Counted from the first letter of the stretch, positions 46,682 through 57,263 are shown. The stretch is DNA of 64,000 nt from Thalassia testudinum (GCA_037157565.1 JAZHRO010000019.1:22569001-22633000), one strand, 5' to 3'. Numbers and translations are program-made. The notes: generated by a model from the letters alone, not told the origin.

Positions 46682-47954
46682 ATGTTTGGTAGGAGGTCCT
46701 TAAGACCATCATTAAGACCTCCTCTAGAAATTCGCTCCCACCGAGGCGAAGCTTCGATGCCCTTGTTTGTGCAGCAACCCGACCACATAGATCTTTCCTC
46801 TGATATAGACCAAGTTCTCCTTCTTCTTCCATCATGGCACAACCCATTGAAGAAGAGAACAACCTTGAGCACCAGCTTCAGCACCTAAATGATCTCTTCC
46901 AAAACTTTGTAAACCTACCGTAGCATCCTATGATACGAGATCACTATAATCCCACTGCGGTGGCAATCGAACCTCGAGTCTTAATCCCAACTGGAGGTCC
47001 TGATTCTGAACTCAAGCCCAATATGATTCATGCCATACCAAAATTCCATGGGCTTAACTCCGAGGATCCATTCTAGCACATTAAACAGCTCAAGCATCTG
47101 GCCCAGACCTTCATGTCAGATGCACAAAATCGAGATATTCTGCTCATGAAGATGTTTTCTTTCTCCCTCATGGACAAGGCTGTTCATTGTTATCAAACTC
47201 AAACTCATCCGAACAACACATGGGATGAACTTTAGTCTGAATTTTTGTTCTTTCCCATTGGCCGGACAAATGCCTTGCGCCACCAGATCACTCATTTCAC
47301 TTAACAAACGGGAGAACCTCTTCATGAGGCATGGGAGCGATTCTTAGATCTCATGCGAAAGTGCCCCCATCACAGAGTTCCTAAATGGGAATAAGTCCAG
47401 TCTTTTTACCAGGGACTCCGTGAAGACATTCGATTATTCGTCAATGCAACCTGCGGAGGAAACATCATGGGTCAACATGAGGACACGGTGTGGGAGATTC
47501 TCAAAAATATGTGTGAGAACTCCATCAATAATGACTCCATGGGCTTATTCGACCGGACGAATGCCCGCACATCGACAAATCTTAGTGGAGCACATGAGAC
47601 GCAGGACCTGTCCACATCTGTCGACTTGGAATTGATGGCCAGTAGGTTGGACAAGGTCTCTATCATAGAGAAGAAGGTGGACGAGCTGACTCAGCATCTG
47701 CAACGAGCCACCTCTACGTAGAACTCTTTTTCACGGCCACCTCTTGCGAGGAAAACTGTGCAGAACATCTATCACCAATCTTCTCAGGGGATGGACCCAT
47801 ATCCACCCCCGTCTGACTCTCGGACTAGAGGGACCTCCGATCCACTCTATTCTAGTTGGGAGAACTCTAAACCCTCGTATTCTGACTTTTCTGAGGCTCC
47901 TCAGACCTGCGATTACCTCAATGCCATCCAAAATGACCCATTCTCCAATACCTA
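46682..47954 (+). pseudogene. gag: Element H gag, first part (interrupted by G)
   Basis: Start MFGRRSLRPSLRPPLEI at 46682, then a shift near 46800, QPIEEENNLEHQLQHLNDLF, NMIHAIPKFHGLNSED with a TAG at 47074, FSFSLMDKA, KCPHHRVPKWE-like sequence, NATCGGNIMGQHEDTVWEIL (47447-47506), CENSINNDSMGLFDRTNART, DKVSIIEKKVDELTQHLQ to a TAG near 47719, then NPFSNTYN-type sequence cut at 47954. It has many stops. It continues at 61524 after G. Confidence 0.88.
47950..47954. repeat. Left TSD of element G (ACCTA)
   Basis: ACCTA before the 5' LTR and ATCTA after the 3' LTR; the uninterrupted gag of G itself reads ACCTATAATCC at 52830, and joining the flanks gives ACCTACAACC. Confidence 0.8.
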
Positions 47955-48882
47955 TGATGAAAACCTCATCATGAGCCATAACTAGATCATTTTGACCTAA
48001 TACAGAGAATAAAAGCTCCTACATAACCTTAGAAAGGCTTGGCTCAGAGAGATTCTGAGTTTGCAAAGAAAACATAAATTGAGGGGTAAAAATGCAATTT
48101 CACCAATCCGATCTGAAAATAGGGTAACTCAGGGCCCAAACATAGGTCAAAATAACCTAATAAGAAGAAAAGTGGGATGAGATGACTCAATAAGGGCTAC
48201 AGCAACCCCAAAGAATTAAATGACAGCCTGTAACCCTAAAAACAAACCCACTTCAATTCACGTGGTTCGAGGCAAGGTAAAAATCAACTAAACCCTCTAA
48301 AATTCATATAGAAATAATCTATATGGTTTAGGACTTTCAATTTGGCCTTAGGAACCCATTTTGACCTACATTAGAACCATGCCCAATTAACAACTTAATT
48401 TGGGTTTTTACGTAAATTGACCGGTCAAACAAGGTTTAAGCTAGAAATAAAATTCACCATCAGAATCCTTAGGTCCTAATTAGTCATGCATAAAAACTTG
48501 GGCCTAAGAAGAAACCTTCTTGACCAACTTTACACTTTGGTCCTCATATATTTACTTTTTGGCCCTTAACTTTTGAACCCTCGCATTTTGACCCCTAACT
48601 CTAATTCATTCTTTGCATTTAGGTCCCTCCTGCAAAACCTGCGCAGCACCATGCTCCGGCAACCTTGCGCGGAGCATGGCGCCGCGTAGGGTGAGGGAGG
48701 GGCCCTAGCAAGTCAATGGGGGGTACCCTGCGTCGTCAGCCACCGCAGGGACACCCCCCTGGGTACTGCGACCGCCCATACCGCCCGTGCGAACGCACGG
48801 ACGGTATGGGTCTCCTTCCTCCGGCGTCCTCCGGGGAGGGAGACACGTCGTCTCCCTCCGCCCTCCTCTTTGAGCCCGCCCC

Positions 48883-48890
48883 AATAAATA
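48883..48890 (+). promoter_or_regulatory. TATA position of G 5' LTR (AATAAATA)
   Basis: The 3' LTR has TATAAATA at the same place; here the first T is A. Flanks are otherwise nearly identical. Confidence 0.65.
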
Positions 48891-49758
48891 CCCCCGTCGC
48901 TCCGCCGTTCTGGGCAGCTCGAATCTGACGGAGACACCCCCCTAAATTCCTCCCTTCCCACTCCGACAGACACCCCCTTACTCCGGCGGCCATCTCCTCC
49001 TCCTCCTCGTCGCCCTGCCGCACTACCAGCAGCAGGGTTATCTTCCCTCGATCCTTCCGCGTCAAGCCGCACCCAGCTGGCGCCTCTCCGGTCCCTTCCT
49101 CGCCGCCACCCCTTCCTCTGGGCAATTTCTTCTCCGGCGACAGTCGATACGACTGTCGCCTGCGCCAACCCCCCCTCGTCCAGCTTAGCAGGTAGAACTT
49201 CTCCTCTTCCTCCCCTCTTTCTTTTCCATACTGAAACCCTTACTGTCGACCCCGATTTCCCACCGATCACCCTCACCTTCTCCACCTCCGGCCAAACTCC
49301 GGCAAACCGCTCCCATCGCTCCAGCACCCCACACGGCTCGCGACCTGTGCATAACCTCCACCTCGTCACCCTGATCCTCTTCCACCCTCCTCTTCCCACC
49401 AAACGCCCTCTGCAGATCCACCAAACACACCGACTTCTCCGCCCGCAGTTTGACCTAGGGCGATCCGTTGGCTCGACCACGCCCACTGCAAACCATCCGA
49501 CCACCTTCGCCGTGCCACGGCGAAGGTCCCCCGCCTGTCTGATTAGGCCGAGAGGCCGTTCTTCTGTGACCAGGTGACTCGCCCGCCGTCGCCATTACTG
49601 AGCAGGCAGAGCTCCTTCGCCTGCAGGTGCAGGCACGCCTTCGCCCAGGTTCGACTCCCAGGTTGCGCGGGGCGTCTCCGCGAAACGTCCCAGGCTCGCA
49701 GTTGGGGCGAAGGCCCGGCGTGCAGTTGGGGCGAAGGCCGCGACGGGCACTCAATTGG

Positions 49759-49870
49759 GGTGGGACATTTAGTCCCACCTCGGAACTTCTCAGAGGCGCG
49801 CGGACGCATAAAGGCAAAAAGTGCCTTATGCTGTCTGCCTCCTGACCACGGGGTGAGGTCCCTCTCACCC
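49759..49870 (+). other. Row of three hairpins in G 5' LTR R region
   Basis: 49759-49779 GGTGGGAC/GTCCCACC; 49806-49831 GCATAAAGGCA/TGCCTTATGC with one bulged base; 49851-49870 GGGTGAG/CTCACCC. Confidence 0.8.
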
Positions 49871-50099
49871 GACCCGGCCTCGTCCGTGACCACGCTCCGC
49901 GGACCTGGCCCGACCCGATTAAACCGACCTGCACTCCTCGCCCACTACCGCACGCCGGTGCACCTGGACCCGGGCGCGACTCGTACCCGATTACCCGGCT
50001 GCTCTGGGAGAGCTGTCCTAAGAGCGAACTTTGAGAGAAAGAGATGCGCAGGGGAGAGGGGTAGAGTAGGTTTTGCCCTGACTCTGAACTCTTGAGCGT

Positions 50100-50455
50100 G
50101 CAGGCACAGGTGAAGAAGAAGGAAGCTCAGGGAGACACTGTAGCAAGAAGAGGTTTAAGTCGTCTGATTTTCAAATCAGGCGACGTCCTGAAGACAGGTG
50201 AAGGCAAAGAAGAAGGAAGGCGAGGCAGAGGAAAGAGAGGAACACAGAGCAGCCAAGTGAAGACTCTGCAGACATCAGAAGACAAAGAAGAAGAAGAAAA
50301 GAAGAGAGAAGGAGCAGCCAAGTGAAGAAACAGAAAGCAGAAGAAGAAGAGCACGGGAGGCAGATCTGAAGCAAGAAAAGAAGAAGAAGAAGAATAGGAA
50401 GAACAAAAGCCAAAGACAGAGAAAGAAAGAAGAGAAGAAGAAGAAGCCAAACTTT
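50100..50455 (+). repeat. Purine-rich tract of G 5' LTR
   Basis: About 350 bases dominated by GAAGAAGAAG on the plus strand; repeated in the 3' LTR at 60990-61345. Confidence 0.88.
50159..50184 (+). other. 12-bp stem-loop in G 5' LTR
   Basis: GTCGTCTGATTT, TC, AAATCAGGCGAC. One pair is G-U as RNA. The 3' LTR copy (61049-61074) has a different G-U pair. Confidence 0.75.
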
Positions 50456-50478
50456 CATCTCTCTCTCTCTATTTTTGT

Positions 50479-50484
50479 AATAAA
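50479..50484 (+). promoter_or_regulatory. Polyadenylation signal, G 5' LTR
   Basis: AATAAA right after the purine tract in TTTTTGTAATAAAACATG; marks the end of R. Confidence 0.6.
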
Positions 50485-50635
50485 ACATGTATATCTCTAG
50501 AATACGACTTGCTCCCTGAGTTCGACCTCGGGAGAACTGTATTTTCCGAGTAACAAATATTAGCAAACGATGGCAATAACTATCTGTACTACAACGACTT
50601 AAGAAAAGCTAGTTGCTGCCACCGCTTTCGCCAGT

Positions 50636-50653
50636 TGGCGCCGTTGCCGGGGA
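50636..50653 (+). promoter_or_regulatory. Primer binding site of element G (tRNA-Asp), perfect
   Basis: TGGCGCCGTTGCCGGGGA, 18 of 18 to the complement of the tRNA-Asp 3' end. Confidence 0.95.
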
Positions 50654-51565
50654 GCAACGGCTATTCTAGAGGTAAACATTTCTGTTTCTTTTTAGTTCTA
50701 ATAATCTCCTCTCTTTTGTGCAGCTACAGGAAATCAAGAAGACAAGCAACCGCACGACAACCACTCCGAGGACAAGTAATTGTTTTTTTCCTCTCGCCAT
50801 TAACCCCTAAACTCTAAAGAGGAAGAAAAGAAAAGAACAAGCAATATAGGGCTAACCTGTCTTCTATACTTAGTAAACCATAAAAAGTTGCATGTTTTCA
50901 ACCCATTATTCCTGCACACTATTAAGGGTATTTAAGGGCTAACACATTCTTGCTTGAGCCCTAATTACCCAACAAAGAACTAACTGGACCAAATAGAGCC
51001 AACATAAGATTCAACATTAGGGTTTTAGAGACACACTACTTAAATCAAGAATGGAGAAAATCCAAAAGAAGTGTGCCTAAACCATTGATTGAAAATACCT
51101 ATCCAAAGAAACCCTAAAATAAGTTTGGCTCTTCAAACACTTGAACCCTAAAAAGACAAAGACCTAATAAGCAAAACTAGCAGGTAAAGTTGACCATTTG
51201 GGTCAACTAACCTTCAAATTAGGTCACTCTTTGCACTTAAAAGACTAAAGTTCAAGTGGAACCCTAAGCACCTTGCTCTTGAACTAAAATTGGTAGACTT
51301 AAGAGGTCAAGATCCCCATTCTGGTCTACCTGGAACCGCAGTGACAAGAGAGGTCGGGTGAGGGAAACCCTGTAACCCGTGGGGACGCTCTACCGTGTAG
51401 GGGTCTTCGTGAGACTCACCCTCTCTGGCTGCCCAGGTAATTCTCAGGTGGTCGATCTTTCTGATCAAGGGGTCCATCTGCCCTGCACCTCTATAGTCAC
51501 CCAACACATTTTTGGGTGTCTTGATTGGGTCCAGCACCTTCTAAACTCATCTCTTCCAACAGTGC
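50654..51565 (+). other. Element G leader, non-coding, structured
   Basis: 912 bp. AGTTGACC/GGTCAACT hairpin at 51188-51208; GGTAGAC/GTCTACC stem at about 51291-51331; GACAAGAGAGGTCGGGTGAG at 51342-51361; conserved to the gag ATG. It may hold RNA packaging or translation signals. Confidence 0.75.
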
Positions 51566-53560
51566 ATGTATGGTAGGAGGTCCTTAAGACCACCCTTAAG
51601 ACCTCCTTTAGAAATTCACTCTCGTCAAGGCCAAGCCTTGACACCCGTGTTTGTGCAGCAACCCCCTCACATTATTCTCTCTTCTGATTCAGAACCAAGT
51701 TCTTCTTCTTCCCCCATCATGGCTCAGCCAGTTGAGGAAGAAAACAATCTGGAGCACCAGCTCCAGTGACTCAACGACCTCTTCCAAAACTTTGTACACC
51801 CACCGCAGCGTCCCATGATGCGGGACCATTATAATCCTGCTGCGGTGGCCATCGAGCCTCGAGTCAGAATCCCGATTGGAGGACCTGATTCTGAATTGAA
51901 GCCCAATATGATTCATGCTATACCTAAATTCCATGGGCTTAATTCTGAAGATCCCTTCCAGCACATCAAACAGCTAAAGCATCTGGCCCAAACTTTTGGG
52001 TCAAACGCACAAAATCGGGATATTCTTCTCATGAAGATGTTCTCCTTTTCTCTTATGGACAAGGCCGCCCATTGGTACCAAACTCAGACCCGGCCGATCA
52101 ACAATTGGGAAGAACTTCAGTCCGAGTTCTTAAAAAAGTTCTTCCCTGTTGGACGGACCAACGCCTTGCGCCATCAGATTACACACTTCACCCAACAAAC
52201 AGGGGAACCTCTCCATGAGGCATGGGATCGTTTTCAGGATCTCATGAGAAAGTGCCCCCATCACGGAGTTCCTAAATGGGAACAAGTCCAATCTTTTTAC
52301 CAGGGACTCCGTGAGGACATCCGTCTTTTCGTCAATGCAACCTGCGGAGGAAATATCGTGGGTCAACATGAAGACACCGTGTGGGAGATTCTCGAAAACA
52401 TGTGCGAGAACTCCATCAACAATGACTCCATGGGATTATTCGACAGGACGAATACCCGCACAGCGACGAATCTCAGGGGAGAACACGAGACGCAGGGCCT
52501 GTCCGCATCAGTCGACTTGGAGTTAATGGCCAGTCGATTGGACAAGGTCTCGATTATCGAAAAGAAGGTGGATGAGCTGACTCAGCATCTACAGCGAGCC
52601 ACCTCTGCGCATAACCCTTTCGCACAGCCTCCTTCCACAAGGGAAACTGTGCAAAACATTCTCCATCGATCTTCTCCTAGGATGGACCCATCATCCGAAT
52701 CTTTGCCCGGAGGTCCCTCCGATTCCTTCTTCACCTGCTAGGGAAATTCCATTCCCTCTTTCTCTAACTCTCTGGAGGTTCCTCAGACCTACGAGGACCT
52801 CAACGCCATCCAAAACGACCCGTTCTCCAACACCTATAATCCTGGATGGCGTAACCATCCTAACTTTCAGTGGGCGGGAAATTCCCAAACCCAAAGACCA
52901 TCCTTCCAACCCCACCCACAACCTCCTCGTCCTTACCAGCCGCCTCAGCCTCGGCCCAACCCTACTTATCCATTTGGGCCAAATCAAGATCAAATGTCCC
53001 TTATCCTTCAGACCCTGGCTGACATTCAAAGAACGAATGCGGCTATTCAGAAACAACACAAGGACGAACTTACAGAGGTTCGAAACCAATTGACCCAGTT
53101 GGCAAACTCTCGCCAGCCAGGTACTCTTCCTTCCCAACCTCTGCCTAATCCTAATAACGTGCCAACCCAGCGGCACGTTATAAACCCAAACCCGGGCCAT
53201 GCCCATATGATTTATCAGGCCCCCTCTGTTCCTTCACCTGACGGGATAGAGGCCTCCACTTCTTTTGCAGGTTACCAGCAGCAAGCTATCTTACCCAATC
53301 CCAACCAAAACCAGGCAGGACTTAATTCTGTAATGACCCGTAGTGGTAAGGAAACCCAGGACCCACCTCATCCGAACCACTCCAAGCCGGGTATTGATCC
53401 CAAGGCTAGGACAGTAATCCAGGATGTCCCCACCCCTGTCCCAGATCCACAGCCTGGACCTATCCTAGAAGAACCAACCAAGATCCCGTTTCCCGTGGCC
53501 TTGACCAAGGGAAAGAAGACCACCAAGCCCGTGGCACCTGAGGAGGACCTGGTCAAGCTC
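51566..53560 (+). pseudogene. gag: Element G gag, two in-frame stops
   Basis: Start at 51566, MYGRRSLRPPLRPPLEIHS, the N-terminus conserved in all gag copies here. Then a Ser-rich acidic stretch, AQPVEEENNLEHQLQ, a TGA at 51767, MMRDHYNPAAVAIEPRV, capsid core (51910-52430) with IHAIPKFHGLNSEDPFQHI, FSFSLMDKAAHWYQTQTRP, KFFPVGRTNALRHQITHF, EAWDRFQDLMRKCPHHGVP, FVNATCGGNI and CENSINNDSMGLFDR; a heptad-like segment VSIIEKKVDELTQHLQ; a TAG (for Trp) at 52739; then a long Pro/Gln/Asn-rich tail without a CCHC zinc knuckle. Gag assembles the particle and binds RNA. It shares one frame with pol. Confidence 0.93.
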
Positions 53561-54360
53561 TTTGAGCAGGTCCACATAAACATCCCCTTGATGGATGCAA
53601 TCCGCCACGTACCAGCTTACGCACGATTTTTAAAGAATGTGTGTACACCCCAGCATAAGCCGCGAACCAAGGGTGGGAGCCCAATTGTTCTGTCAAAGCA
53701 AGCCAGCTCTGTAATCCTCAGTAAACTCCCACCCAAGGCAAAAGATCCTGGTACTCCCTTGATCTCCTGCAAGATAGGTGCTACCCAATTTGATAGAGCT
53801 TTGCTAGACTTAGGTGCATCCATAAACCTGATACCCACATCCTTACTTGACCATCTAGAAGAATCTGAGCTAAAACCAACCGAGGTGACATTACAATTAG
53901 CAGATCGATCTATAAAGTCACCAAAAGGGATTCTCGAGGATGTTATCGTAAGAGTGCGGGATTTCTATTTCCCAGTGGACTTTATAGTCTTAGATATGGA
54001 CGCACCTAAAAACCCTAGGGATACACCAATCATTCTAGGGAGACCTTTCTTGGCTACTGCTAGAGCCAACATCAGCTGTGAGGAGGGCCAAATAGAGCTT
54101 AAATTTGGAGATCAAACCTTAAAAATTGATATATTTAAGGCCCAACAAGGAATTAATTGCGGTGTCATCGAACAGATTTGTGACGTCAGGACTTTGGTTG
54201 ATGAATCACACTTCCAGAATGACTCGATTATGCCTCATCAATCACAGAAAGATCTTGACCCGCAAATAGAGGAGTCGAATCCAGACATACACAACCCAGT
54301 AACTCCTACCCTTGAACCTCACATCTACACTGAACCACCCGCTGCTGCTGATAACCCTAT
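53561..54360 (+). pseudogene. pol: Element G protease, domain intact in frame
   Basis: The linker NIPLMDAIRHVPAYARFLKN comes first, then the aspartic protease: LLDLGASINLIPTSL (catalytic Asp at 53808), LQLADRSIKSPKGILEDVIV, FYFPVDFIVLDMDAP and IILGRPFLATARANISC, to about 54110. An acidic Pro-rich spacer follows toward RT. Athila-type proteases use D-L-G rather than D-T-G. It is within an open stretch from 52994 to a TGA at 54581. It would process the gag-pol polyprotein in the particle. Confidence 0.92.
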
Positions 54361-55500
54361 CCTCGAGTTAAAGCCTCTTCCTGCTCACTTGAAATACATC
54401 TTTTTGGGTTCCAATCAGACCCTTCCTGTGATTATCAATTCCAACCTCAATCCCGAACAGGAATCCCGTCTGATTGCTGTCCTCCAGCAACATCGCAGAG
54501 CCATCGAGTGGACTCTCGATGATTTGATTGGAATAAGCCCCTCTTATTGTACTCATCATATCTATTCAGAAGAGGGCGCGTGACCTTATCGTGAAATGCA
54601 GAGACGTTTAAACCCTAATCTGTAGGAGGTCGTGAAAAAGGAGATCATTAAGTGGTTAGATGCCGGGATCATCTACCCGATCTCCGATAGTCGTTGGGTG
54701 AGCCCAATTCAGGTTGTGCCTAAGAAGGCAGGACTCACCACCATGACGACTGAAACCGGAGAAATCATTCCTACCCGAGTAGCCAATGCGTGGAGAGTCT
54801 GTATAGATTACCGCTGACTCAATTCCTCCACGAAGAAGGATCATTTCCCACTACCCTTCATTGATCAAATTCTCGAGAAACTAGCGGGAAATAGGTTCTT
54901 CTGCTTTCTTGACGGGTACTCCGGTTATAACCAGGTGGCAATCCAACCTGAGGATCAAGAAAAGACCACATTCACCTGCCCCTTCGGAACGTATGCTTTC
55001 CGAAGGATGCCTTTCGGTCTTTGCAATGCACCCGCTACTTTTCAGCGATGCATGCTTGCCATATTCTCAGATATGGTAGGTGATTTCCTGGAAGTCTTCA
55101 TGGATGACTTTTCAGTCTTTGGAGAATCTTTTGATGATTGCCTCCAACACTTGGTCCAGATACTCAGGCGATGCATTGAGGTGAACTTGGTTCTTTCCTA
55201 GGAAAAGAGCCATTTCATGGTGCCTGAGGGAATTGTCCTGGGACACTCAATTTCGGAAAAAGGCATCTAGGTGGATCGAGCTAAGGTTGATCTGATTTCT
55301 CGCCTTCCTGTACCTAGCTCGATCAGGGACATCCGTTCCTTTTTAGGGCACGTCGGTTTTTACCGCCGTTTCATTCCAGATTTCTCGAAAATCGCGCACC
55401 CCTTGACTTCTCTTCTCTCTAGGGATGTACCTTTTGAAATCTCCAAGGAATGCACGCTAGCCTTTGAAAACCTGCGTGACCGAGTCACCCAGGCACCTAT
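54361..55500 (+). pseudogene. pol: Element G reverse transcriptase, five in-frame stops
   Basis: HRRAIEWTLDDLIGISPSYC precedes a TGA at 54581. Then RLNPNL, TAG at 54623, VVKKEIIKWLDAGIIYPISD, VVPKK, WRVCIDYR, TGA at 54815, KKDHFPLPFIDQILEKLAGN, FLDGYSGYNQV (catalytic Asp at 54911), CPFGTYAFRRMPFGLCNAPA, VFMDDFSVFG (Asp pair at 55103-55108), TAG for Trp at 55199, FMVPEGIVLGH, TAG at 55268, VDRAKVDLIS, FYRRFIPDFSKI. All catalytic positions are kept. Every stop but none of the motifs is changed relative to D and H, and each stop is one C:G to T:A step from a sense codon. Confidence 0.93.
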
Positions 55501-56100
55501 CCTACAATCCCCTGACTGGTCTCAACCCTTTGAGATCATGTGCGATGCGTCTGACTTCGCTGTAGGAGCGGTCCTGGGGCAGAAAGCTGACGGGAAACCC
55601 GTGGTCATCTACTACGCTAGCAAGACACTTGACGAGGCTCAGCGTAACTATACGGTTACGGAAAAAGAGCTGCTAGCCGTAGTATTTGCCCTTGAAAAAT
55701 TCCGATCGTATCTTCTGGGGTTCCCATGTCATCATCTACTCAGATCACACGGCTGTAAGGCATCTCCTTGCCAAGAAGGACGCGAAGCCCCGACTAATCC
55801 GTTGGATCTTGCTGTTGCAAGAATTCGATCTTGAGATTCGCGACAAGGAGGGAAGGCAGAATGTGGTAGCCGACCATCTGTCCCGTCTTCCTTCTGAGAT
55901 CATCAACCCTTCCGGACCCATCACGGAGCATTTTCCTGATGAGCACCTGCTTTCTGTTGGTACTAGACTTCCATGGTTTGCGGATATAGTAAACTACTTG
56001 GCATCTCATCAGACACCGTCTGATGGGCCGAAGGCCAAGAAAGACAAATTTCGTTCTGATTCCAAGTATTACATTTGGGAAGACCCGTACCTTTTCCGCA
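55501..56100 (+). pseudogene. pol: Element G RNase H, one frameshift
   Basis: FEIMCDASDFAVGAVLGQK (first Asp), YYASKTLDEAQRNYTVTEKE (Glu), EKFRSYLLG, then one extra G in the GGGG run at 55717-55720 shifts the frame; [20 protein letters not shown] (Asp) continues in the new frame, with [20 protein letters not shown] and [13 protein letters not shown]. It would degrade RNA in the RNA-DNA hybrid. The downstream frame then stays open to the integrase stop. Confidence 0.92.
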
Positions 56101-57263
56101 TAGGTGCTGATCAAATTATTCGGAGATGCATCCCGGAAGAGGAAATCAGCAATATAATATCTTTCTGCCATGAACAGGCATGCGGTGGCCATTTCTCAGG
56201 CCATAAAATCGCATCCAAAGTCCTCCAGTGTGGCTTCTACTGGCCTACACTTTTCAAAGACGCATACAGTCACTGCAAGGCATGCAGTCGTTGCCAGACT
56301 TTGGGCAACATGAACCATCGTGACATGATGCCTTTGCAGCCGATTCTCGTATGCGAAATCTTCGATGTATGGGGGATTGATTTTATGGGCCCCTTTCCTG
56401 TTTCGGATGGTTTCGAGTACATTCTACTTGCGGTGGACTACGTGTCCAAATGGATCGAAGCCATACCGACCCGAACCTGCAATCACAAGATTGTTCTTAA
56501 GTTCATACATCAAAACATTTTCTCAAGGTTTGGGATTCCCCGTGCTATTATCTTTGATGGGGGGACCCATTTTACAAATGCTCAGTTTAGATCACTGATG
56601 GCCAAATTTGGGGTGTCTCATCGAATCTCTACTCCTTACCACCCCCAAACAAATGGTCTAGCTGAGCTATCAAATCGGGAGATCAAGAAAATCCTCCAAG
56701 TCACTGTTCGGCCTGACAGGAAGGACTGGTCCTCCCGACTTCCGGAAGCATTGTGGGCCTATAGGACCGCCCACAAGACCCAATTGGGCATGTCTCCCTT
56801 TAGACTGGTGTACGGAAAGGCATGCCACCTTCCCGTAGAACTGGAGCATAAAGCCTATTGGGCAGTACGGAACTGTAATCTAGATCTTTCCAAGGCTGGA
56901 ACCCACAGAAAACTCCAAATCAGCGAGATCGATGAATTACGCCTAGACGCGTATGAGAACTCGCGAATCTACAAGGAGCGGGTTAAAGCCTTCCACGACA
57001 AACACATCTCGAGAAAGATCTTTCATCCTGGTCAAAAGGTCCTACTCTTTGATGCCCGACTCAAACTTTTCCCGGGAAAACTGAGGTCCAAGTGGGTCGG
57101 ACCGTATTTAGTCCGACAGGTTTTTGGAAATGGAGCCATTGAAATCAGTCCACATAGCCATGATTCCGAACCTTTCATCGTGAACGGTCAGAGACTCAAA
57201 CCGTTCATTGATGTGACTTCTACTGATTCGGCTGAATCATCCCTCATCCTCCATTCCCCTTGA
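56101..57263 (+). pseudogene. pol: Element G integrase, open frame downstream of the shift
   Basis: Zinc-binding HHCC region [13 protein letters not shown]...CKACSRC (about 56169-56298); catalytic core with GIDFMGPF (Asp), [11 protein letters not shown] (Asp) and [16 protein letters not shown] (Glu); [38 protein letters not shown]-terminal [20 protein letters not shown] and KWVGPYLV (GPY/F motif), ending ILHSP, TGA at 57261. No chromodomain. It inserts cDNA into the genome with a 5-bp TSD. This is the best preserved domain in the window: no stop over about 525 codons, though cut from gag by the upstream lesions. Confidence 0.93.

Larger units (their letters stand above)
47955..50633 (+). mobile_element. 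Element G 5' LTR
   Basis: Starts TGATGAAAACCTCATCA, ends GCTTTCGCCA two bases before the PBS. TATA position 48883-48890 mutated, hairpin row 49759-49870, stem-loop 50159-50184, purine tract 50100-50455, AATAAA 50479-50484, U5 block 50511-50531. TATA and AATAAA place R at roughly 48.92-50.5 kb, an unusually long R, with U5 about 130 bp. Confidence 0.95.

Noticed and set aside
48713..49504. Long minus-strand open frame (263 codons) in the G 5' LTR, partly repeated at 59591-60205
   Set aside because: It lies in a GC-rich stretch where stops are rare. The 3' LTR copy is broken into shorter frames, the product is Arg/Gly-rich without any domain, and similarity between the LTRs is explained by LTR identity.
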